This document shows positions 42,027 through 43,502 of a stretch of 43,502 nt of DNA, piece after piece. This DNA comes from an uncultured Blautia sp. (GTDB lineage Bacteria > Bacillota > Clostridia > Lachnospirales > Lachnospiraceae). The stretch's first letter is position 1. Every line of letters starts with the position of its first letter. The translations under genes and the position numbers were made by a program. The stretch lies in the NCBI GenBank assembly GCA_934424575.1, contig CAKRXU010000024.1, positions 1 to 43,502 of the forward strand, written 5' to 3'. The notes below the pieces were generated by a model. That model was not told where the DNA came from. It saw only the letters and a program-made list of their open reading frames with translations, and searched no databases.

Positions 42027-42050
42027 AAGAGCTGCTCCTATACAGCTCTT
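42027..42050 (-). terminator. Terminator of the lacI-like gene
   Basis: AAGAGCTG / CAGCTCTT, 8-bp perfect stem with an 8-nt loop, 12 nt past the lacI stop, followed by ACTTTTG on the minus strand. Confidence 0.6.
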
Positions 42051-42061
42051 CTTTCCTGTAT

Positions 42062-43078
42062 TCAGTTCAGACTCTTTGTCGTGCTCCTTCGGATAATCTT
42101 GTGGGGCACATACTCCTTCATTGGTGCTTCTGTGCTGCCATCCATCAGTTCCCTGAGCATCTCCGCCGCCTTGACTCCCTCATCATAGTAAGAGATCCGC
42201 ACGGTTGACAGCTCTGGCTTGATGTAAGTTGCAAATTCAGAATCATCAAATCCCATGATGGAAATATCATCTGGAATCTTCACTCTCATGTTGTCAAGAT
42301 ACTGGATCGCTCCTACTGCGATCACATCACTTCCGGTGACTACTGCCGTCGGGAGCTTACTGTTCTCCTCATAGAGCTTCTTCATTCCCTGATATCCCGC
42401 TTCAAAAGAAAAATCTCCCTGGGCAATGTAGGAATCCTTCACTTCTATTCCTGCTTCTTCCAGTGCTTTCTTATAGCCAATGACACGCTTCTTGCCAGAT
42501 GAAAAGTCATTCTTCGGTCCGCCGAGATAGGCGATCCGCTCATGGCCATTGTCCAGAAGGAACTTCACCGCATCGTACATCGCCTCCACATTGTTGTGGA
42601 TCACAGTGTGCACTGCTTCCTCATCCTCCGAAGCTTCCTGTGTCACCAGGACTACCGGATAATTTCTCTTGCGCATGCGCTCTACCAGAGTGTGGTTTAC
42701 ATCAACTCCGGCAAAAAGCAGGCCTTCGATCTGCTTCTCCTCCAGAATTCCCAGTAATTTCAGTTCTTTCTCAAGTTCACCCTGGGATTCACAGAGGACA
42801 ACAGTATAGCCTTCCTGTGCAAAAACACTGTTGATTCCCTTGGTGAGTTTACCAAAAACTGCATTGGAAATGTCCGGTACGATAATACCGATCGTATTGG
42901 TCTTCTTTGTGATCAATCCCTGTGCAAGGCTGTTGGGCTTGAAATGATTCTTCTCGATCACTTCGTAGACTCTGTCACGGAGTTCTGCACTTACCGGCTT
43001 CGTCTTATTGATCACCCTGGATACAGTCGCAATCGATACACCGGCTTCCCGGGCAATATCTTCTATCGTAACTGCCAT
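42062..43078 (-). CDS. LacI-family transcriptional regulator
   Basis: A 338-residue repressor. The N-terminal helix-turn-helix and hinge (about 1-60: TIEDIAREAGVSIATVSRVI, then NSLAQGL) bind DNA, and the rest is a periplasmic-binding-protein-like sugar sensor (NTIGIIVPDISNAVF, VTGSDVIAVGAI, GFDDSEFATYI). It likely controls the sugar importer operon downstream and itself, since matching palindromes lie at both promoters. It could also be CcpA-like, but lies with a local sugar operon. AAGGAG precedes the ATG. Confidence 0.93.
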   Translation of the reverse strand: MAVTIEDIAREAGVSIATVSRVINKTKPVSAELRDRVYEVIEKNHFKPNSLAQGLITKKTNTIGIIVPDISNAVFGKLTKGINSVFAQEGYTVVLCESQGELEKELKLLGILEEKQIEGLLFAGVDVNHTLVERMRKRNYPVVLVTQEASEDEEAVHTVIHNNVEAMYDAVKFLLDNGHERIAYLGGPKNDFSSGKKRVIGYKKALEEAGIEVKDSYIAQGDFSFEAGYQGMKKLYEENSKLPTAVVTGSDVIAVGAIQYLDNMRVKIPDDISIMGFDDSEFATYIKPELSTVRISYYDEGVKAAEMLRELMDGSTEAPMKEYVPHKIIRRSTTKSLN

Positions 43079-43102
43079 TCTGATTCTCCTTGCTGGTTTG
43101 TT

Positions 43103-43118
43103 AGGAAAAGGTTTTCCT
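43103..43118. promoter_or_regulatory. LacI-type operator O3 at the lacI promoter
   Basis: AGGAAAAGGTTTTCCT carries the same AGGAAA/TTTCCT half-sites as O2 with the same 4-bp centre length. It lies 10 bp downstream of the -10, over the early transcribed region, consistent with autorepression. Confidence 0.65.
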
Positions 43119-43128
43119 TACATGTGTC

Positions 43129-43157
43129 ATAGTAGCACTCTCTTAAGTGAACGTCAA
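43129..43157 (-). promoter_or_regulatory. Promoter of the lacI-like gene
   Basis: Minus-strand TTGACG (43152-43157), 17-nt spacer, TACTAT (43129-43134). Confidence 0.75.
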
Positions 43158-43244
43158 TTGCTTTTTGGAAAAAAACACAACTTTGTATAGATTATATAAG
43201 TTATTCTTTTGGTTTTTGTGAATTGTGCATACATAAACTTCTCA

Positions 43245-43273
43245 TTGAATCCCCTTTATCGCTATGTTAAAAT
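43245..43273 (+). promoter_or_regulatory. Promoter of the nitroreductase gene
   Basis: TTGAAT (43245-43250), 17-nt spacer, TAAAAT (43268-43273), about 38 nt before the start codon. Confidence 0.65.
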
Positions 43274-43311
43274 GACGTTGTACAAAGTTATCACATCAAG
43301 GAGGACTCACC

Positions 43312-43502
43312 ATGGAATTTCAGAAATTAATAGAAACCAGAAGAACTGTCCGCAAATATGCAGCTGACAGTGAAGTGACCAGAGAACAGATGGAAACTCT
43401 GATCCGTGCCGCGCAGGAGGCTCCATCCTGGAAAAACTCTCAGACAGGACGTTACTACTGTGTTCTTTCCAGAGAAATAGTCGACAAGATCCGTGCAACC
43501 TG
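43312..43502 (+). CDS. Nitroreductase family protein, 5' part only
   Basis: The first 63 codons of a nitroreductase-family flavoenzyme, cut by the window end. MEFQKLIETRRTVRKY is the classic FMN-binding start of the family (RRS/TVRKY), followed by IRAAQEAPSWKNSQTGRYY, where SWKNSQ corresponds to the PS..N.QP flavin-binding motif. It uses NAD(P)H and FMN to reduce nitro, quinone or similar compounds; the substrate is unknown. AGGAGG precedes the ATG. It is divergent from the lacI-like gene. Confidence 0.9.
   Translation, partial: MEFQKLIETRRTVRKYAADSEVTREQMETLIRAAQEAPSWKNSQTGRYYCVLSREIVDKIRAT

Noticed and set aside
1..43502. CRISPR arrays, transposases, phage or defence genes, tRNA or rRNA genes
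   Set aside because: Looked for across the window on both strands; no regularly spaced repeats, no such protein motifs and no RNA gene hallmarks were found.

Overview
The window looks like a chromosomal segment of a low-to-mid-GC Gram-positive anaerobe of the class Clostridia, most likely family Lachnospiraceae (Blautia/Ruminococcus/Dorea-like). The evidence is the gene content: a BglG-type antiterminator with a PTS operon, an FMN riboswitch before an ECF riboflavin transporter, a BMP-type nucleoside importer, an aspartokinase/homoserine dehydrogenase/ACT operon, DUF975, and strong AGGAGG ribosome binding sites. Family level is an inference; no rRNA or tRNA gene is present. Most genes lie on the minus strand.

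Layout: (1) 1-5530, two hybrid sensor kinases on the minus strand, the second with a GGDEF domain fused in; then a lone plus-strand gene of unknown function (5792-6313) with its own promoter and terminator. (2) 6422-9640, a Fur-family regulator plus zinc ABC importer operon, read from a consensus promoter flanked by two 7-1-7 Fur-type boxes. (3) 9661-14975, a glucose-type PTS operon (EIICBA, BglG/GlcT antiterminator, HPr, enzyme I) with a leader that can form either a ribonucleic antiterminator (RAT) or a terminator. The HPr lacks the usual Ser46. (4) 15002-16668, a NUDIX hydrolase and RibU behind an FMN riboswitch with two symmetric 19-nt hairpin insertions. (5) 16674-21751, a BMP/nucleoside-type ABC importer, divergent from (6) 21901-24856, a TrpXYZ-like ABC importer. 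A gene-free 365-bp stretch then holds a giant imperfect palindrome. (7) 25222-31373, ACT-domain regulator, homoserine dehydrogenase, aspartokinase, DUF975 membrane protein and Tex. (8) 31386-34408, prfB with its programmed +1 frameshift, a metallo-beta-lactamase-fold protein, and a DapF homologue in which both catalytic Cys positions are Ser. (9) 34692-43118, a sugar-use region: AraC regulator, RhaD aldolase (convergent, stop codons abutting), Gfo/Idh dehydrogenase, aldo/keto reductase, two sugar ABC permeases and binding protein, and a LacI regulator with operator-like palindromes and a cre-like site. (10) 43312-43502, the start of a nitroreductase, cut by the window edge.

Together the segment covers sensing, metal, sugar, nucleoside and vitamin uptake, and aspartate-family amino-acid synthesis. 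Cross-cutting oddities are that all four ABC substrate-binding proteins lack a lipobox cysteine, that the sugar importer has no ATPase gene of its own, and that RNA hairpins (leader terminators, RAT, riboswitch, intercistronic stems) are unusually prominent. No CRISPR array, insertion sequence, phage gene or defence system was seen. The best candidates for something not previously described are the 24950-25217 palindrome, the Ser/Ser DapF homologue, the GGDEF-kinase fusion and the twin-insert FMN riboswitch.
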